From the NCBI GenBank assembly GCA_035630615.1, contig DASQKI010000025.1:54611-118610 (forward strand): DNA of 64,000 bases, in the 5' to 3' direction. The position numbers and the translations under genes are program-made. The notes under the pieces were generated by a model. The model saw only the letters and a program-made list of their open reading frames with translations. It had not been told where the DNA came from and did no database searches. This document shows, in pieces, positions 62,264 to 64,000 of the stretch (its first letter is position 1; the number at the start of each line of letters is the position of its first letter). This DNA comes from DATFRX01 sp035630615 (GTDB taxonomy: Bacteria > Actinomycetota > Actinomycetes > Propionibacteriales > Nocardioidaceae).

Positions 62264-63187
62264 ATGGTGCCCGCCCTGACTATCCGCGAGGCCGAGCTGC
62301 TCGCCGAGTCTTGGCAGCTCGCGTTGCGCGCCGAGCGGAAGTCGACCCAAACCCTGAAGTCCTATGGCGACGGCGTTCGCCAGTTCCTCGCCTGGTGCGC
62401 CGATCGCGACGCGCCGCCGATGGCGCGTGCCAGCCTCAGCCTGTGGGTCGCCGGGCTGCTCGAAGCCGGAGCCGCGGCGGCAACGGCCCGCGCACGCCAG
62501 CTCGCCGTCCGCCGGTTCGCCGCCTGGCTCGCCGACGAGGGAGAGATCGCCGCAGATCCGTTCGTCGGAGTGAAGTCGGTCAAGCTCGACGAGCGGGTGA
62601 TCGAGCCACTGACCGACAACGAGCTCCGTGCCTTGCTCAAGGCGTGTACTCCACCGCCCGGGGCCGGGCCCAGAGTCGCTTTGCGCCATCGGCGCGACGA
62701 GGCGCTGATCCGGCTCATGTTCGAGACTGGCCTGCGCGCCGGAGAGGCCGCCGGGCTGCAGCTCGCGGATATCGATCTGCTCGCCGGGACCGCGGTTGTT
62801 CAACGCGGTAAGGGGGGCAAGGGTCGGGTGGTTCCGTTCGGCCCAGACACGGCACTCGCACTCGATCGCTACCTTCGCCTGCGACGCGGTCACCGGCTCG
62901 CGGATAGTCCCGCACTATGGCTCGGCGACCGGGGCAAGCGTTTCTCCTACGACGCGCTGCACAAAACGCTCGCCGAACGCGCGAACGCCGCCGGGATCGC
63001 CGGCTTTCATCCCCACAAGCTGCGGCATACCGCAGCGCACCGGTGGCTCGCCGCAGGCGGGTCTGAGTCCGGGCTGATGGCCGTCGCCGGCTGGACCCGC
63101 CCCGACATGCTGATGAGATACACCAAGGCCCAGGCCGCGTCACGAGCCGCCGAGGAGTCGCGGAAGCTAAACCTTGGCGAGGTCTGA
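62264..63187 (+). CDS. Tyrosine recombinase / integrase
   Basis: This 307-residue protein has an N-terminal SAM-like core-binding domain (about 10-95) and a catalytic domain with the expected residues: Arg in ETGLRAGEAAG, Lys in QRGKGGKGRVV, His-x-x-Arg in HPHKLRHTAAHRW, Trp replacing the third His in AGWTRPDMLM, and Tyr in MRYTKAQ. It could be a XerC/D-like or phage/plasmid-type integrase; there is no excisionase or att repeat near it. It is followed by a non-coding stretch and an IS110 element. Confidence 0.88.
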   Translation: MVPALTIREAELLAESWQLALRAERKSTQTLKSYGDGVRQFLAWCADRDAPPMARASLSLWVAGLLEAGAAAATARARQLAVRRFAAWLADEGEIAADPFVGVKSVKLDERVIEPLTDNELRALLKACTPPPGAGPRVALRHRRDEALIRLMFETGLRAGEAAGLQLADIDLLAGTAVVQRGKGGKGRVVPFGPDTALALDRYLRLRRGHRLADSPALWLGDRGKRFSYDALHKTLAERANAAGIAGFHPHKLRHTAAHRWLAAGGSESGLMAVAGWTRPDMLMRYTKAQAASRAAEESRKLNLGEV

Positions 63188-63563
63188 CGGTAAAGCCGAG
63201 CCGCAATCCGGTGTGCGACTTACTTGTGATTGCGTGGCGGTTCAAGGCCGTGCAGTGTCGTTTGGAGCGCTGATGGTCTAGCTATCGACAAGTGCGCGGA
63301 CGGCGGTAGGATCGCTGGCTTCCACTTACCCCACAAGCGGCTGTTAGACGATTCCGGTAGGACCGGTGTCGGGCCAGACTCGGTCTAGGCGTTCGGCGGG
63401 ATGTTCTCCATCGCGGCTGCCCACCCGGATTGGGTGTGGCTCTCTTTCGGTTTGCGTGTCGTCGTTCGCCGTGTTGAGGCGTGGCTCGAAAGGGGACTGC
63501 CCAGCTCGTAATAGCAATGCCCACCTCGCGTTCCGTACTGGTTCACGTTGAAGGGCGAGCGGC
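63188..63563 (+). mobile_element. Non-coding region containing the left end of an IS110-family element
   Basis: This 376-bp stretch between the recombinase and the transposase has no plausible ORF. Hairpins include CCGGT-AGG-ACCGG (63354-63366) and CACCC-GGATT-GGGTG (63423-63437). IS110-group elements carry a structured non-coding left end upstream of the transposase that encodes a bridge RNA; part of this stretch probably has that role. The element boundary cannot be placed because IS110 lacks terminal inverted repeats and the right end is outside the window. Confidence 0.5.
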
Positions 63564-64000
63564 ATGGCGAGGGTGTTCCTCGGGGTTGATCCCCACAAGT
63601 TGTCGGCGACGATCGAGGTCGTCGATGAGCAGGAGATGGTGTTGGCGACTGGCCGGTTCGGTACCGACAGGGCCGGGTACGCCGCGATGCGCAAGCACGT
63701 GGCTCCTTGGGCCGAGCGGGTGTGGGCGGTCGAGGGTAGCAACGGCGCCGGCCGTCCGTTGGCGCAGCGGCTGTTGGCCGACGGCGAACACGTGGTCGAC
63801 GTGCCGGCGAAGCTGTCGGCCAGGGCGCGGTTGTTCGATACCGGACACAACCGGAAGACCGACGCGCATGACGCGCATGCGGTCGCGGTGGTCGCGGTCC
63901 GCACGACGGCCCTGCGTGTGCTGTCCTACGACGCCGACCTCGAGGCGTTGCGGATGCTCGCCGACCGCCGTGCCGAGCTCACCCGGGCCCGGGTCCAGAC
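63564..64000 (+). CDS. IS110-family transposase, 5' part (continues beyond window)
   Basis: 145 codons are present before the window edge. The N-terminal RuvC-like DEDD domain is clear: Asp9 in GVDPHK, Glu57 in AVEGSNGAG, and Asp100 and Asp103 in KTDAHDAHA. This order, with the invariant GVDPHK start, identifies the IS110 family. The C-terminal serine-recombinase-like domain is not visible. The ATG at 63564 follows AAGGGCGAG. Codon use is slightly less GC-biased than its neighbours. Confidence 0.9.
   Translation, partial: MARVFLGVDPHKLSATIEVVDEQEMVLATGRFGTDRAGYAAMRKHVAPWAERVWAVEGSNGAGRPLAQRLLADGEHVVDVPAKLSARARLFDTGHNRKTDAHDAHAVAVVAVRTTALRVLSYDADLEALRMLADRRAELTRARVQ

Noticed and set aside
1..64000. 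CRISPR arrays, rRNA genes, prophage modules, replication origin
   Set aside because: No regularly spaced repeats, no rRNA sequence, no phage structural genes and no dnaA-box cluster were seen.

Overview
The window is chromosomal DNA from a high-GC Gram-positive bacterium (Actinomycetota). The support is the very GC-rich third codon positions, frequent GTG starts, a PriA-type HisA, an ANTAR response regulator of the PdtaR type, an HrdB/SigA-like sigma factor with a lysine/alanine-rich N-terminus, and the backbone order his - trp - lgt - gltBD - pyk - pdtaR - liv - polA - rpsA - coaE. That order is known from Streptomyces and, without gltBD and liv, from Mycobacterium. The genus cannot be fixed from sequence alone. 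An AftD-type arabinofuranosyltransferase and a DUF3068 protein point to a complex envelope polysaccharide.

Layout. 1-8961: histidine and tryptophan biosynthesis (3' end of hisA, hisF, hisI, a Trp-associated membrane protein, a small HG-motif membrane protein, trpC, trpB, trpA), with a heterodimeric ABC exporter between hisF and hisI. No trpE is present here. 8973-17948: lgt with a long acidic tail, glutamate synthase gltBD, then a cluster of palindromic repeats and pyk. 18022-18764: tRNA-Leu(CAA) followed by a decayed HTH/LAGLIDADG-like gene. 18807-25044: pdtaR and a branched-chain amino acid type ABC importer. Its binding protein (livJ) and its livHMGF operon converge on a strong bidirectional terminator. 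25427-28794: a GNAT acetyltransferase and polA.

28820-45789 is an envelope-polysaccharide neighbourhood: a Wzx-like flippase, three large GT-C-like membrane proteins including AftD, a GT4 glycosyltransferase, two methyltransferases and a DUF3068 protein, interrupted by a tricorn-type protease and an S51 peptidase. 45824-52207 has a phosphotransferase, an M18 aminopeptidase, rpsA with a structured leader, a divergent pair (57-aa membrane protein and a GlxA-type regulator) around clustered palindromes, a broken secreted-peptidase remnant and coaE. 52208-62148 holds a group-2 sigma factor, an S9 oligopeptidase translationally coupled to dinB, DUF4192, a glutamate-cysteine ligase family protein, a universal stress protein and the principal sigma factor. 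The right edge has a tyrosine recombinase and the 5' end of an IS110-family transposase, cut by the window.

Throughout, many operons look compact (ATGA/GTGA overlaps). At least ten genes have a TANNNT box exactly 6-8 nt upstream of the start codon and no usable Shine-Dalgarno, the signature of leaderless transcription. The most unusual items are the 30-bp perfect inverted repeat embedded in-frame in aftD, the structured rpsA leader, the non-coding stretch before the IS110 transposase (candidate bridge-RNA region), the periplasmic-domain fusion on LivH, and the palindrome cluster controlling the GlxA-type regulator.
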